Positions 22,502-32,029 of a stretch of DNA of 55,367 nucleotides are shown here, piece by piece. The translations under genes and the position numbers were made by a program. Origin of the DNA: Actinomycetes bacterium (GTDB lineage: Bacteria > Actinomycetota > Acidimicrobiia > Acidimicrobiales > RAAP-2). The stretch's first letter is position 1; each line of letters starts with the position of its first letter. The notes beneath the pieces were generated by a model, which was not told the DNA's origin, made no database searches, and saw only the letters and a list, made by a program, of their open reading frames with translations. The stretch spans positions 1 through 55,367 of the forward strand of contig JAKAZI010000002.1 in the NCBI GenBank assembly GCA_021809495.1, read 5' to 3'.

Positions 22502-22912
22502 CTCAGTTCGGATCCCGTGTATCGGCCGTGCGGGACGACGTATGAGCGCAAGCCACGATCGTCTGCCGTTCCTCGTGGTGCCTTGACCGCCAGTTGTGAA
22601 AGATCGTTCTCCCGTAGGCGGGAAATTTAACCAATCACCTCCAGCCAGCCCGTGGCCCAGCGACGGGAAACGGTTGGTCGCTTACGCACCTCTATTCACC
22701 TCGAGCAAGATCCGGGTGGCGCCCAGTGCTCCCACCCGGGCGGTTCGCCCGGCGGTCGAGAATATTGCGCCGCACGTGCGCATAGACATGAGGCGCCGAA
22801 TCGTTCGCTCTCGGTCGGGCGGCGTTCTGCTCGATCGGCGTCGCGCCATTTCGGCGAGACGCCTTGTGATCGATGACGTTGACAATCAATCCCGACTTCG
22901 GTCAGGCATCAC
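22502..22912. other. Intergenic right end of the islet, 411 bp
   Basis: No supportable gene. A short plus-strand stem TCCCG-TAGG-CGGGA near 22614-22627 is followed by AATTTAA and could be a weak terminator for the exported-protein gene. Open frames on both strands here have no recognisable domain. Confidence 0.3.
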
Positions 22913-22941
22913 TCAGTCGGTGTCCCCGCCCGAGACTTCCG
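22911..22941. repeat. 31-bp direct repeat, right copy (ilvC 3' end)
   Basis: Encodes EVSGGDTD and the TGA of ilvC on the minus strand and extends two bases past it. Identical to 20392-20422. Confidence 0.95.
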
Positions 22942-23947
22942 ACACCTTCTGCTTGCCCGCCGACACGAAGGGCATCATGGCGCGCAACTTCTTGCCGATG
23001 TCCTCGATCGGGTGCTTCTTACCGACCTCGCGCAACTCGCGGTAGCGCGGGCGGCCGATCTCGTTCTCCTTGATCCACTCGGCGGCGAAGGTGCCGTCTT
23101 GGATCTCGGTGAGCACCTTCTTCATCTCGGCCTTCACCTGGCTCGTGATGATCCTCGGCCCGCGGGTCAGGTCGCCGTACTCGGCGGTGTCCGACACCGA
23201 GAAGCGCATGCCGGTGATCCCCTCTTCGTACATCAGGTCCACGATCAGCTTGAGCTCGTGCAGACACTCGAAGTAGGCGCTCTCGGGCTGGTAGCCCGCC
23301 TCGACGAGCGTCTCGTACCCGGCGGTCACCAGAGCGCTCACGCCGCCGCAGAGCACGGCCTGCTCGCCGAACAGGTCCGTCTCGGTCTCCTCGGTGAAGG
23401 TCGTCTCGAGCACCCCGGCGCGGGTCGCGCCGATGCCGTGGGCGTAGGCGAGGGCGATCGCGTGCGCCTGACCGGTGGCGTCCTGGTGGACGGCGATCAA
23501 CGACGGCACGCCGCCGCCCTCGACGTAGGTGCGCCGCACCAGGTGGCCGGGGCCCTTGGGCGCCACCATCGCGACGTCCACGTCAGCGGGCGGCGTGATG
23601 AGGTCGAAGCGGATATTGAAGCCGTGGGCGAACAGCAGGCACTTGCCGGCCGACAGGTGCGGCGCGACCTCGAGGTCGTAGATGCGCTTCTGCTCGGTGT
23701 CGGGTAGCAGCATCATGATGATGTCGGCCTCGGCGACGGCGTCGGCGATGCCGAGCACCCGCAGGCCCGCCTCTTCGGCCTTGAAGACCGACGAGGACTC
23801 CGGACGAAGACCCACCCGCACGTCCAGTCCCGAATCGTGGAGGTTCAGCGCGTGCGCGTGGCCCTGGGAGCCGTAGCCGAGGATCGCGATCTTCTTGCCC
23901 TCGAGGATCTCGGGGTGGGCGTCGCCTTCGTAGTACATCGTGGTCAT
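22913..23947 (-). CDS. ilvC: Ketol-acid reductoisomerase
   Basis: A 344-residue class I KARI that isomerises and reduces acetolactate or acetohydroxybutyrate with NADPH and Mg. [20 protein letters not shown] (about 24-43) is the Rossmann loop, followed by [10 protein letters not shown] for the NADPH phosphate. The knotted C-terminal domain has the metal ligands in [11 protein letters not shown] and [17 protein letters not shown]. The C-terminal tail [13 protein letters not shown] reappears on the neighbouring islet protein. Last gene of ilvB-ilvN-ilvC, 12 bases after ilvN. Confidence 0.96.
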   Translation of the reverse strand: MTTMYYEGDAHPEILEGKKIAILGYGSQGHAHALNLHDSGLDVRVGLRPESSSVFKAEEAGLRVLGIADAVAEADIIMMLLPDTEQKRIYDLEVAPHLSAGKCLLFAHGFNIRFDLITPPADVDVAMVAPKGPGHLVRRTYVEGGGVPSLIAVHQDATGQAHAIALAYAHGIGATRAGVLETTFTEETETDLFGEQAVLCGGVSALVTAGYETLVEAGYQPESAYFECLHELKLIVDLMYEEGITGMRFSVSDTAEYGDLTRGPRIITSQVKAEMKKVLTEIQDGTFAAEWIKENEIGRPRYRELREVGKKHPIEDIGKKLRAMMPFVSAGKQKVSEVSGGDTD

Positions 23948-23959
23948 GGTCCTATCCTT

Positions 23960-24514
23960 CTAGTGTTCGACGGTGGCCGGAGTGCTTCGGCCAAGTCTAG
24001 GGAGTGCGACGCGACCCGTTCGGTGTAGTTCGACCTCGGCGAAGGCCTCGAGGGCTCGTTCGAGGTCGTCGCACGCGCTCGGCGTTCCGGCCAGCATGAC
24101 CGTGACCGCACCGGGATCCACGTCGACGATGGCCGCACCCGCGTTGCCGAGCGTGTCGAGCAGCGAGGTCCGGTTCGCCACGTCGGTCTTGATCGTCGCG
24201 AGCAGCAACTCGCGTTCGACGGCCTCGCGGGGGGCGATGTCGGAGATGGCGACGACGTTCACCAACTTGTCCAACTGGCCCACGATCTGTTCGAGGGGCG
24301 TCGACTCGGCGTCGACGACGATGGTCACCCGCGAGAACCGGGCGTGGCTCTCCGACGGCGCGACGGCCAGTGAGTAGATGTTAAAGCCGCGCCGGGCGAA
24401 CAGCCCGGCGATGCGCGCGAGCACGCCCGACTTGTTCTCGACCAGCACCGAGAGGATGTGGTGACGCACCGGGGAGTGGACCGGCTCGCCGGCGAAGGGC
24501 TCGGGAACGTTCAT
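23960..24514 (-). CDS. ilvN: Acetolactate synthase small regulatory subunit
   Basis: A 184-residue regulatory subunit that activates IlvB and gives valine feedback inhibition. The N-terminal ACT domain reads HILSVLVENKSGVLARIAGLFARRGFNI in two stretches (about 19-46), with the valine-site region FNIYSLAVAPSE. The C-terminal domain contains RELLLATIK and a second alpha/beta half. The ATG overlaps the ilvB stop by four bases, so translation is coupled and subunit ratio controlled. Confidence 0.95.
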   Translation of the reverse strand: MNVPEPFAGEPVHSPVRHHILSVLVENKSGVLARIAGLFARRGFNIYSLAVAPSESHARFSRVTIVVDAESTPLEQIVGQLDKLVNVVAISDIAPREAVERELLLATIKTDVANRTSLLDTLGNAGAAIVDVDPGAVTVMLAGTPSACDDLERALEAFAEVELHRTGRVALPRLGRSTPATVEH

Positions 24515-26226
24515 CGCGCACCGCCGCGCTGGCTGGGGTGCACCAGGATGTCGTCGTTGGAGACGCCGGCGGGCACCATCGGGAAGACCTTCTCGGTGCT
24601 ATCGGTGCGAAAGTCGATCACGACGGGCACGTCGTTGATCTGATTGGCCTCGTCGATCACGTCGTTCATCTCCTTCACGTTGGTCGCGCGCAGGCCCACG
24701 CAGCCCATCGCCTCGGCCCACTTGACGTAGTCGGGCAGGTCCGGCGAGAGGTAGACCTCGCTATATCGCTCGTCGTAGAACATCTCCTGCCACTGGCGGA
24801 CCATGCCGAGGTAGGCGTTGTTCAAGATCGCCACCTTGATGGGAATCCCCTCGGAGCGCGCCGTGACGAGCTCTTGAGCGGTCATCTGGAAGCACCCGTC
24901 GCCGTCGATGCACCACACGGTCCGGTCCGGTCGTCCGACCTTGGCGCCGATCGCGGCGGGGACGCCGAAGCCCATGGTCCCCGCGCCACCGGAGTTGACC
25001 CACGTGTTGGGCTCTTCGAAGGGCCAGTGCTGGGCCGTCCACATCTGGTGCTGGCCGACGCCCGAGGCGACGATCGTTCCCGCCGGCGCCGTTCGGGCGA
25101 TCGACTCGATGACGTGTTGGGGCCGCAGTGGCCCGTCGACCTCGGGTTCGTCGTAGACCAGGGGGTAACTCGCCTGCCAGGAGCGGATCTCGCGCCACCA
25201 GCCGTCGAGGCCCTTCGGGGTCGCGCCCGCGGCGTCAAAGGCGCGCAGCGCCGAGGCGACGTCGCTCTGCAGGGCGACGTCCGGCCGACGGATCTTGCCG
25301 AACTCGGCGCGGTCGATGTCGACGTGGATCACCTTCGCGTCGGGCGCGAAGGACGCGATCTTGCCGGTGACCCGGTCGTCGAAGCGCGCGCCCAGGGTGA
25401 TCAACAGGTCACTGCGCTGGATGGCGGTCACCGCGGCGTAGACGCCGTGCATCCCGGGCATGCCCAGGTGCTGGTCGTGGGAGTCCGGGAAGACGCCGCG
25501 GGCCATGAGCGTGGTCACCACGGGGATGCGCGTGCGCTCGGCGAAGGCGAGCAATTCGCCCGACGCGCGGGACTTGAGGGTCCCGCCGCCGACGTAAAGC
25601 ACCGGCCGCTCGGACCCGTTGATCATCGCCACGCAGCGCGCCACGGCCGACTCGTCCAACTCGACCGTCGGGCGATAGCCCGGCAGGTCGAACTCCTCGA
25701 CCCCCGCCGGGTACCACCACTCCATCGTGGACTGCGCCACGTCCTTGGGCACGTCAATCAGCACCGGACCGGGCCGTCCCGTGGTCGCGAGGTGGAAGGC
25801 CGCCGCCACCGCGCGCGGCAGCTCGTGGGCCGACTGGACGAGGAAGTTGTGCTTGGTCACGCCCATCGTGATGCCGGTGATGTCGCACTCTTGGAACGCA
25901 TCCAGGCCGATCGAACTGGTCGCGACCTGGCCGGTGATCACGACGAGCGGTGTCGAGTCCATGTGCGCGTTCGTGATCGGCGTGACGATGTTGGTCGCGC
26001 CCGGACCGCTCGTGACCATCGCGACCCCCGCGCGACCGGTCGCCATCGCGTACCCCTCGGCCATGTGACCGGCCCCCTGCTCGTGGCGCACCAGGATGTG
26101 GCGGATCGACGAGTCGAGCAGCGGGTCGTATACGGGCAGGATCGCGCCGCCGGGCAGGCCGAAGATCGTGTCGACCCCCTGCTGTTCGAGGCTCTTGATG
26201 AGGGCTTGCGCGCCTGTGAGTTCCAC
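24511..26226 (-). CDS. ilvB: Acetolactate synthase large subunit
   Basis: Catalytic subunit of acetohydroxyacid synthase (ThDP, FAD, Mg), 571 residues, forming acetolactate or acetohydroxybutyrate. LVRHEQGAGHMAEGYA contains the ThDP-activating Glu near residue 48. GDGCFQMTAQEL with AILNNAYLGMVRQWQ forms the ThDP/Mg motif. QVATSSIGLDAFQECD is the quinone-like and herbicide-site region. The GTG at 26226 follows a GTAGGA site. Preceded by a leader peptide and intrinsic terminator, so expression of ilvBNC is attenuated. Confidence 0.96.
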   Translation of the reverse strand: MELTGAQALIKSLEQQGVDTIFGLPGGAILPVYDPLLDSSIRHILVRHEQGAGHMAEGYAMATGRAGVAMVTSGPGATNIVTPITNAHMDSTPLVVITGQVATSSIGLDAFQECDITGITMGVTKHNFLVQSAHELPRAVAAAFHLATTGRPGPVLIDVPKDVAQSTMEWWYPAGVEEFDLPGYRPTVELDESAVARCVAMINGSERPVLYVGGGTLKSRASGELLAFAERTRIPVVTTLMARGVFPDSHDQHLGMPGMHGVYAAVTAIQRSDLLITLGARFDDRVTGKIASFAPDAKVIHVDIDRAEFGKIRRPDVALQSDVASALRAFDAAGATPKGLDGWWREIRSWQASYPLVYDEPEVDGPLRPQHVIESIARTAPAGTIVASGVGQHQMWTAQHWPFEEPNTWVNSGGAGTMGFGVPAAIGAKVGRPDRTVWCIDGDGCFQMTAQELVTARSEGIPIKVAILNNAYLGMVRQWQEMFYDERYSEVYLSPDLPDYVKWAEAMGCVGLRATNVKEMNDVIDEANQINDVPVVIDFRTDSTEKVFPMVPAGVSNDDILVHPSQRGGAR

Positions 26227-26250
26227 GATTCCTACTTCCGTCGATATAAA

Positions 26251-26277
26251 GAAAAAAGCCTCCCGATTGGGAGGCTT
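26251..26277 (-). terminator. Attenuator terminator of ilvBNC
   Basis: Minus strand: AAGCCTCCC-AATC-GGGAGGCTT followed by T, a 9-bp stem with a six-T run, about 25 bases before the ilvB start. Its 5' arm can also pair, with a two-base bulge, with 26307-26316 in the end of the leader peptide, a possible antiterminator. Confidence 0.85.
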
Positions 26278-26298
26278 CCGGTGAACGCGTGTACGTGA

Positions 26299-26349
26299 CT
26301 ACCGGTGCCTATCCCCTACTACTACCAGAATCAGGCGGCCCGTGGTCAC
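26299..26349 (-). CDS. ilvB leader peptide
   Basis: Sixteen codons from GTG, encoding MTTGRLILVVVGDRHR and ending in TAG. It contains Leu-Ile-Leu followed by three identical GTA valine codons, the three amino acids made by the operon. It lies between a promoter and the terminator at 26251-26277. Stalling at Ile, Leu or Val codons is expected to permit read-through into ilvBNC. There is no ribosome site; TAGATT ends five bases before the GTG, so the mRNA probably starts at or next to the start codon. An in-frame GTG six codons upstream would overlap the -10 and is less likely. Confidence 0.83.
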   Translation of the reverse strand: MTTGRLILVVVGDRHR

Positions 26350-26354
26350 GGTCC

Positions 26355-26384
26355 AATCTAAGCACACCGGCGACACCGACACAA
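26355..26384 (-). promoter_or_regulatory. Promoter of the ilvB leader
   Basis: Minus strand: TTGTGT (26384-26379), 18-base spacer, TAGATT (26360-26355), five bases, then the leader GTG. Confidence 0.5.
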
Positions 26385-26385
26385 G

Positions 26386-26427
26386 ACGGCCCCGGGTTCG
26401 CCCGCGTCCAGCGAGCGCCGGGGCCGT
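26386..26427 (-). terminator. GC-rich hairpin after ilvD
   Basis: ACGGCCCCGG and its exact complement form a 10-bp stem around a 22-base loop, 23 bases past the ilvD stop and just upstream of the ilvB leader promoter. There is no T run, so it would be a non-canonical terminator insulating ilvD from ilvB. Confidence 0.4.
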
Positions 26428-26449
26428 GGCGTCGAACGCGTCAGACCGG

Positions 26450-28129
26450 TCAGCGTGACGTCACCGCACCGGTTTCGGCCCCCTGGACCAGTCGGGCGAA
26501 CTTCTCCAAGACCCCGGTCGTGTACCGGGGCACGAACGGTGCTCGGCGCTCGGCGCGCGCCGCGAGGACCGCGTCGTCGACGAGCAGATCGATCGTGTTG
26601 GTCGTCACGTCGATTTCGATGACGTCGCCGTCTTCAACGAGGCCGATCGGCCCCCCGTCGAGCGCCTCGGGCGCCACGTGGCCCACGCAAAAACCGTGGG
26701 TGCCGCCACTGAATCGTCCGTCGGTGACGAGTGCCGAGTCACTGCCGCGGCCCACGCCCTTCATCGCGCCGGTGACCGCGAGCATCTCGCGCATGCCCGG
26801 ACCGGACTTCGGGCCCTCGTAACGAATGACCACCACGGTCTCGGGCTCGATCTCACCGGCGAGGATCGCGGTCATCGCCGCGTCCTCACCGTCAAAGACC
26901 CGCGCGGTGCCTCGAAAGTGCAGGTTGTCGATGCCCGCGACTTTCACGACGGCGCCCTTGGGCGCGAGCGAACCGCGCAGCACCGCGATGCCGCCGCGGT
27001 CGTGGATCGGGTGGTCGACGTCGTGGATGACCTCACCGTCGGGTCGCCGGGCGGCGAAGGCCTCGAGGCTCGTCGCCATGGTCTCACCCGAAACGGTCAT
27101 CACGTCGCCGTGCAGCAGGCCCCGCTCGAGCAGGTGCGCGAGCACGACCGGCACCCCGCCGATCTCGTCGATGTCGCTCATGTGATATTTGCCGTGCGGC
27201 TTGGTGTCGGCGATGTGGGGTACGCGCGCGGCGATCGTGTTGAAGTCGTCGAGCTCGAGTGGCACGCGCGCCTCGTGGGCGATGGCGAGCAGGTGCAGCA
27301 CCGCGTTCGTCGAACCACCGAGGGCCATCACCACCGCGATGGCGTTCTCGAACGCCTCGCGGGTCATGATCTGGCGGGCGGTGATCCCACGGTCGAGCAG
27401 GTTCACCACGGCCAGTCCCGAGTCGTAGGCGTACTGGTCGCGTCGCGGGTCGATCGACGGCACGCTCGCGCTGCCGAGCAGCGACATGCCGAGCGCCTCG
27501 CCGACGCTCGCCATCGTGTTGGCCGTAAACATCCCCGCGCAGCTACCCTCGCCGGGGCACGCCGCGAGTTCGATCTCGCGCAGTTCGCCGTCGCTCATCG
27601 AGCCGACCGCGTTCGCACCGACCGCCTCGAACACCGACGTGATGTCGAGCGACTGGCCGTGGTGATGGCCCGGCATGATGGTGCCACCGTAGAGGAAGAC
27701 CGCGGGCACGTCCAAGCGCGCGGCCGCCATCAGCATCCCCGGCAGCGACTTGTCACAGCCCGCGAAGGTCACCAGCGCGTCGAAACGCTCCGCGTGCATC
27801 ACGGTCTCGACCGAGTCGGCGATGACCTCACGCGAGACGAGCGAAGCGCGCATTCCCTCGTGACCCATCGAGATACCGTCGGAGACCGCGATGGTGACGA
27901 ACTCGAAGGGCACGGCCCCCGCGTCGCGCACCGCGACCTTCGCGCGCTTGGCCAGTCGGTCGAGCGGCAGGTTGCACGGCGTCACCTCGTTCCAGCTCGA
28001 CGCCACGCCGATCTGAGCCTTGACCATGTCGTCGTCACCTAAGCCCATGGCGCGCAACATCGCGCGCGCGGGCGCGCGGCCCTTGCCGAGGGTGACGTCG
28101 GTGCTGCGGGGGGTGGGATGGGTCGTCAT
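26450..28129 (-). CDS. ilvD: Dihydroxy-acid dehydratase
   Basis: A 559-residue Fe-S dehydratase giving 2-oxoisovalerate or 2-oxo-3-methylvalerate. The cluster cysteines lie in [12 protein letters not shown] (about 120) and [11 protein letters not shown] (about 190), with a further conserved Cys in [28 protein letters not shown] and [20 protein letters not shown] are diagnostic of IlvD rather than Edd. The ATG at 28129 is six bases after a TAGACT -10 box, so the gene has its own leaderless promoter and is not in the ilvBNC transcript. Confidence 0.95.
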   Translation of the reverse strand: MTTHPTPRSTDVTLGKGRAPARAMLRAMGLGDDDMVKAQIGVASSWNEVTPCNLPLDRLAKRAKVAVRDAGAVPFEFVTIAVSDGISMGHEGMRASLVSREVIADSVETVMHAERFDALVTFAGCDKSLPGMLMAAARLDVPAVFLYGGTIMPGHHHGQSLDITSVFEAVGANAVGSMSDGELREIELAACPGEGSCAGMFTANTMASVGEALGMSLLGSASVPSIDPRRDQYAYDSGLAVVNLLDRGITARQIMTREAFENAIAVVMALGGSTNAVLHLLAIAHEARVPLELDDFNTIAARVPHIADTKPHGKYHMSDIDEIGGVPVVLAHLLERGLLHGDVMTVSGETMATSLEAFAARRPDGEVIHDVDHPIHDRGGIAVLRGSLAPKGAVVKVAGIDNLHFRGTARVFDGEDAAMTAILAGEIEPETVVVIRYEGPKSGPGMREMLAVTGAMKGVGRGSDSALVTDGRFSGGTHGFCVGHVAPEALDGGPIGLVEDGDVIEIDVTTNTIDLLVDDAVLAARAERRAPFVPRYTTGVLEKFARLVQGAETGAVTSR

Positions 28130-28135
28130 GGTGGC

Positions 28136-28141
28136 AGTCTA
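28136..28141 (-). promoter_or_regulatory. -10 box TAGACT, leaderless promoter of ilvD
   Basis: TAGACT is followed by exactly six bases and the ATG of ilvD on the minus strand. The same hexamer drives the leuA leader. Confidence 0.5.
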
Positions 28142-28157
28142 CGAAATGCGCCGCGGC

Positions 28158-29183
28158 TTACCCAGCCGGCGCGTAGAGGTCCACCGTCTCGCCGGGTGCG
28201 AGCAACTCCACCCAGGTCTGACCCGGTCGAAGCGCGATGACCTTGCCGGTTGACGTGCGATACGCCGTCGCCCGGGCCACGCCCGAGCGGAACCACGAGC
28301 CTCGCTGGAGCCGTCCATCGCTCAGCACCATGGCGGGACCGTGGCCGACGAGGTCGGCCTCGGCCCCCATCGCGCCCACCCCACCGATGTAGTTGACCTG
28401 CATCACGATCACGTTGACCGGCGAGACGCGCGCGCCGCTCGCGGTGACGTCGGGCGCGCCGAAGATCGACCGGTCCCAGGAGCCGGTCTGGGCGTTCCAG
28501 TCGTAGTGGACCGCGTAACCGGCGGGGAAGTTGACGGTGAAGGCGCCGACGGGGGCGCCGATCGGTGGGGCGCTCTTGGCGACGTACGTGAAGATCGGGT
28601 GCGGCGGTACTGGCCGGCCGGCCATCGCCATCAGCTTCACCGGGTTCAGCAGCAGGTTGTGGGGGGCGTAGCGCGCCGGATCGCGGTACATCGCCGATCC
28701 CGCCGTCGCCTCGTCGTAGCGCTCGACCGGCGCCGTCGCGATGCTCGCGAGCGCGTACGCCGCGCCGCCGGAGAAGGCGAAGATCCCCTTCAGGGGGAAC
28801 ACGATCTCGCGGTCGGTGCGACGCACCGACCGCACCGGGCCCACGACCGGCGGCAGGTGCGAGTTGAATACGGCCGCGAGGCGCGTGATGCCGCCTTCGA
28901 CGATCTCCTCGTAGACGACGTCGGCCTCGTTGATCCCGAACTGGGGGTGAGCCATCGGGGTGTTATCGATCTTCACGGTCAGCGCCGAGCGACGCATCGA
29001 CACCGCCGTCGGGTCGGGTAGTCCCGTCAGCGGCGCCACGCGGCGGTGGCGCGCGAGCGCTCGCTCATGGACGGCTGCGCGGCCCGGTCGCCCCGACGCG
29101 GCGCCGGCGACCGGCGCGATCGTCAACGAGGCGGCGAGTACCAGTGCCACGCGTCGTGAACGAGACGGCCGGTGGGATCTCAT
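28158..29183 (-). CDS. DUF3048 (YerB-like) exported protein
   Basis: A 341-residue protein with an N-terminal signal peptide (RRVALVLAASLTIAPVAGAAS, in positions about 10-30, no lipobox Cys). It then has the DUF3048 pattern: PLTGLPDP, VKIDNTPMAHPQFGINEADVVYE-type text in two stretches, EGGITRLAAVF, GPVRSVRRTD, and in the C-terminal half VIVMQVNY and GRLQRGSW. Bacillus YerB is the named relative; function is unknown, with a cell-envelope location expected. It starts three bases after gatB and is probably the last gene of the esterase-gatCAB operon. Confidence 0.85.
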   Translation of the reverse strand: MRSHRPSRSRRVALVLAASLTIAPVAGAASGRPGRAAVHERALARHRRVAPLTGLPDPTAVSMRRSALTVKIDNTPMAHPQFGINEADVVYEEIVEGGITRLAAVFNSHLPPVVGPVRSVRRTDREIVFPLKGIFAFSGGAAYALASIATAPVERYDEATAGSAMYRDPARYAPHNLLLNPVKLMAMAGRPVPPHPIFTYVAKSAPPIGAPVGAFTVNFPAGYAVHYDWNAQTGSWDRSIFGAPDVTASGARVSPVNVIVMQVNYIGGVGAMGAEADLVGHGPAMVLSDGRLQRGSWFRSGVARATAYRTSTGKVIALRPGQTWVELLAPGETVDLYAPAG

Positions 29184-29186
29184 GGT

Positions 29187-30611
29187 CTAGCGCCGAGCGT
29201 TCAACTCGGCGATGACGGCCTTGCCGTTGGCTCGGCCCTTGGTTTCACGCATCACGAGTCCGATGAAGAACTGAGCCAGCTTGTCGTCGCCATCGCGAAA
29301 GCGCCCCCACTCGTCGGGGTGGGCGTCGATCAGTGTCGAGACGACGTCACCCAGCGAGTCGGCCGACAGTTGCTCGAAGCCCCGGGCCGCGGCGATCGAC
29401 ACCGGATCGCCGCCCGACGCGAGCAGATCGACGAGGACGGACTTCGCCTGGGTCGCCGAGAGCCGACCGCTCGCCTCCATCGCCACCGTCGCCACGAACG
29501 CGGCCTCGGTGAGTTTTGAGACGTCGTCCGCGCCCGCGAGTTCGTTGGCGACGCGCGCCACCGCCACGGCGACGTCGCCGCCGGCGGCGGCCGTCGCGTG
29601 AACGTAGCGCTCGAGCCCGAGGTCGATGACGACGTCGATCGCGTCTCGCTGGGCGTCATTCACCCCACCGAGCAGCGCCACGACCGCGGCCCGACGCTCG
29701 GCCGGCATCGGGCCCAGCGAATCGGCCACGCGCCGTTGCCACGCGGCGTCGGGCGCCAGGTCGACGAGGTCGGGTTCGCGGAAGTAGCGATAGTCCTCGG
29801 CCTCTTCCTTGACGCGCATCGTCGAGGTCGCCCCCACCGTCTCGTCCCAGTGGCGCGTCTCTTGACGAACGACGCCGCCACCCTCGATGAGCACCACCTG
29901 ACGCTCCGCTTCGAACTCGATCGCGCGTTGGAGGCTGCGAAGCGAATTGAGGTTCTTGATCTCGCACCGGGTTCCGAACGGGGCGCCGGCGTGACGGACC
30001 GAGACGTTGGCGTCGATGCGCATCGACCCCTCCTCCATCCGCCCGTCGGAGGCACCCGTCGCGATCAAGACCCCGCGCAGTTCGCTCGCGTAGAGGCGGG
30101 CCTGGGCGGAGGAACGGATGTCGGGCCCCGAGACGATCTCGACCAGCGGCACGCCGGACCGGTTGTAGTCCACGAGTGACCGGTCGGCGCCATGGATGCG
30201 TCCGCTCGCGCCCAGGTGCGTCGACTTACCCGTGTCCTCTTCGAGGTGAGCGCGTTCGATACTCACCCGAGACCCATCGGGCAGGTCGAGGTAGCCGCCG
30301 GCGTTGATCGGCAGGTCGTACTGGGAGATCTGGAAGTCCTTGGGCATGTCGGGGTAGAAGTAGTTCTTGCGGTGGAAGGTCGACGGCGCGATCGTGGCGT
30401 GCAGCGCCATGCCGATCGCCATCGCCATCGAGACCGCCCGTTCGTTCAACACCGGCAGTGACCCGGGCAGGCCCAGGCAGACCGGACAGACGTTGGTGTT
30501 CGCCTCGGCGCCAAAGACGTTGGCGCAGCCACAGAACATCTTCGTGGCGGTACGCAACTCGGTGTGGACCTCGAGGCCCACCACCATCTCCCAGTCGTCA
30601 GGTAACGTCAT
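29187..30611 (-). CDS. gatB: Asp/Glu-tRNA(Asn/Gln) amidotransferase subunit B
   Basis: A 474-residue subunit that binds the misacylated tRNA and phosphorylates the attached Glu or Asp before amidation. The cradle domain shows VGLEVHTELRTATKMFCGC and the Zn cysteines C-G-C and NVCPVCLGLPGSLPVLN, then HRKNYFYPDMPKDFQISQYD and RSGVPLVEIVS. The C-terminal YqeY-like helical tail (about 330-474) is present. The ATG overlaps the gatA stop by four bases. With gatC and gatA it implies indirect synthesis of Gln-tRNA and/or Asn-tRNA. Confidence 0.96.
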   Translation of the reverse strand: MTLPDDWEMVVGLEVHTELRTATKMFCGCANVFGAEANTNVCPVCLGLPGSLPVLNERAVSMAMAIGMALHATIAPSTFHRKNYFYPDMPKDFQISQYDLPINAGGYLDLPDGSRVSIERAHLEEDTGKSTHLGASGRIHGADRSLVDYNRSGVPLVEIVSGPDIRSSAQARLYASELRGVLIATGASDGRMEEGSMRIDANVSVRHAGAPFGTRCEIKNLNSLRSLQRAIEFEAERQVVLIEGGGVVRQETRHWDETVGATSTMRVKEEAEDYRYFREPDLVDLAPDAAWQRRVADSLGPMPAERRAAVVALLGGVNDAQRDAIDVVIDLGLERYVHATAAAGGDVAVAVARVANELAGADDVSKLTEAAFVATVAMEASGRLSATQAKSVLVDLLASGGDPVSIAAARGFEQLSADSLGDVVSTLIDAHPDEWGRFRDGDDKLAQFFIGLVMRETKGRANGKAVIAELNARR

Positions 30612-32029
30612 GATCCTCGCTCCGCGTCTTCGAGCACCTGGGCGGCCGCGAGGAGTTGGGCTTCGCTGCGGCCCGGTCCGAGCAACTGCACGCCGATCGG
30701 CAGGTCGGCCTCGCCGCGGCCGAAGGGAACCGAGAGCGCGGCCTCACCGGCGAGGTTGGTCGGAATGGTGAAGACGTCCGACAGGTACATGGCCATCGGG
30801 TCGTTCGTCTTGGAGCCGAACGTGAAGGCGACCGAGGGCGTCGTGGCCCCGAGCAGCAGGTCGACCTCGTGGTACGCGCGCTTGAAGGCGTCGCGCATCT
30901 GGGTGCGGACCTTGAGCGCCTGGCCGTAGTACGCGTCGTAGTACCCCGCCGACAGCGCGTACGTGCCGAGCATGATCCGCCGTTTGACCTCGGCGCCGAA
31001 GCCCGCCGTGCGGGTCGCCTCGTTCATCGCGGTGACGTCCTGCGCGTCGACGCGCAGTCCGTAGCGCACGCCGTCGTAGCGAGCGAGGTTGCTCGACGCC
31101 TCGGCCGGTGCGATGAGGTAGTACGCGCTGAGCCCGAGGCGCAGCTCGGGGATGGACAGTTCGACGACGGTCGCGCCGCCGTCCACGAGCACGGCGGCGG
31201 CGCGCTCGACGGCCGCCACGATCTCGGCGTCGGCGCCGTCGATCAGCTCGCGCACGAGGCCGACCCGCTTTCCCGCCACGCCGTCGCGAAGGTGCGCGAC
31301 GAGACTCGGCGCCGGTTCGGGCAGGGACGTCGAATCCATCGGATCGTGGCCCGCGATGACCTCGAGCAGCAGGGCCGCGTCGGCGACGTTCGTGGCGAAG
31401 GGACCGATCTGATCGAGTGAACTCGCGAAGGCGATGAGTCCGTACCGCGAGACCAACCCGTAGGTGGGTTTCACCCCGACGATGCCACAGAGCGCGGCGG
31501 GCTGGCGGATCGACCCGCCGGTGTCGCTGCCGAGCGCGAGCGGTGTCATGGCCGCGGCCACGGCCGCGGCCGAGCCGCCCGATGAGCCGCCGGGCACCCG
31601 GGTCGGGTCGAGGGGGTTACGCGTCGGACCGAAGGCGGAGGTCTCGGTCGACGAACCCATCGCGAACTCGTCGAGGTTGGTCTTGCCCACCGCGACGGCG
31701 CCGGCTCCGATCAGCCGGTCGATCACCGTGGCGTTGTAGGGCGGACGCCATCCCTCGAGGATCCGCGACGAGCAGGTCGTCGGAATCCCGATCTGGCAGA
31801 GGTTGTCCTTCAGGGCGATCGGCACCCCGGCGAGGCGTCCCGGGTCGACGCCGCGTTTGACCGCGTCATCGACGCGCGCCGCGGCCGCCATCGCGCCGTC
31901 CTCGTCGACGTGTAGGAACACGTTCAACTCGTCGTTGCGCGCCCGGATGGCGCGCAACGACTCCTCGGCGAGCGCCGTCGCGCTCAGCTCGCCTCGGCGC
32001 ACGCCCTCGGCCATCGTGGTCGCGTTCAC
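30608..32029 (-). CDS. gatA: Asp/Glu-tRNA(Asn/Gln) amidotransferase subunit A
   Basis: Glutaminase subunit of 473 residues in the amidase-signature family. The Ser-cisSer-Lys triad is visible: Lys in ALKDNLC (about 74), cis-Ser and nucleophile Ser in GGSSGGSAAAVAA and GSDTGGSIRQPAALCG. Ammonia released from glutamine is channelled to GatB. The GTG start overlaps the gatC stop by four bases and the stop overlaps the gatB start by four bases. Confidence 0.96.
   Translation of the reverse strand: MNATTMAEGVRRGELSATALAEESLRAIRARNDELNVFLHVDEDGAMAAAARVDDAVKRGVDPGRLAGVPIALKDNLCQIGIPTTCSSRILEGWRPPYNATVIDRLIGAGAVAVGKTNLDEFAMGSSTETSAFGPTRNPLDPTRVPGGSSGGSAAAVAAAMTPLALGSDTGGSIRQPAALCGIVGVKPTYGLVSRYGLIAFASSLDQIGPFATNVADAALLLEVIAGHDPMDSTSLPEPAPSLVAHLRDGVAGKRVGLVRELIDGADAEIVAAVERAAAVLVDGGATVVELSIPELRLGLSAYYLIAPAEASSNLARYDGVRYGLRVDAQDVTAMNEATRTAGFGAEVKRRIMLGTYALSAGYYDAYYGQALKVRTQMRDAFKRAYHEVDLLLGATTPSVAFTFGSKTNDPMAMYLSDVFTIPTNLAGEAALSVPFGRGEADLPIGVQLLGPGRSEAQLLAAAQVLEDAERGS

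Larger units (their letters stand above)
20423..22910. mobile_element. Lower-GC islet between direct repeats of the ilvC 3' end
   Basis: About 2.5 kb between exact 31-bp direct repeats (20392-20422 and 22911-22941). Removing it with one repeat copy would leave the SDR/DUF2867 gene and ilvC as tightly convergent genes with one base between stops, the packing seen elsewhere in this window. The segment is visibly less GC-rich and holds two exported-protein genes and poor coding density. No integrase, transposase or terminal inverted repeats were found, so it is either integrated in trans, a remnant, or a template-switch insertion. Confidence 0.6.

Noticed and set aside
22596-23045. 149-residue plus-strand frame running from the islet into ilvC
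   Set aside because: Its second half is antisense to conserved ilvC and the first half has no recognisable domain.
24538-26298. 586-residue frame antisense to ilvB
   Set aside because: Composition (His, Arg, Gly, Asp rich) is that of an antisense shadow of a conserved enzyme.
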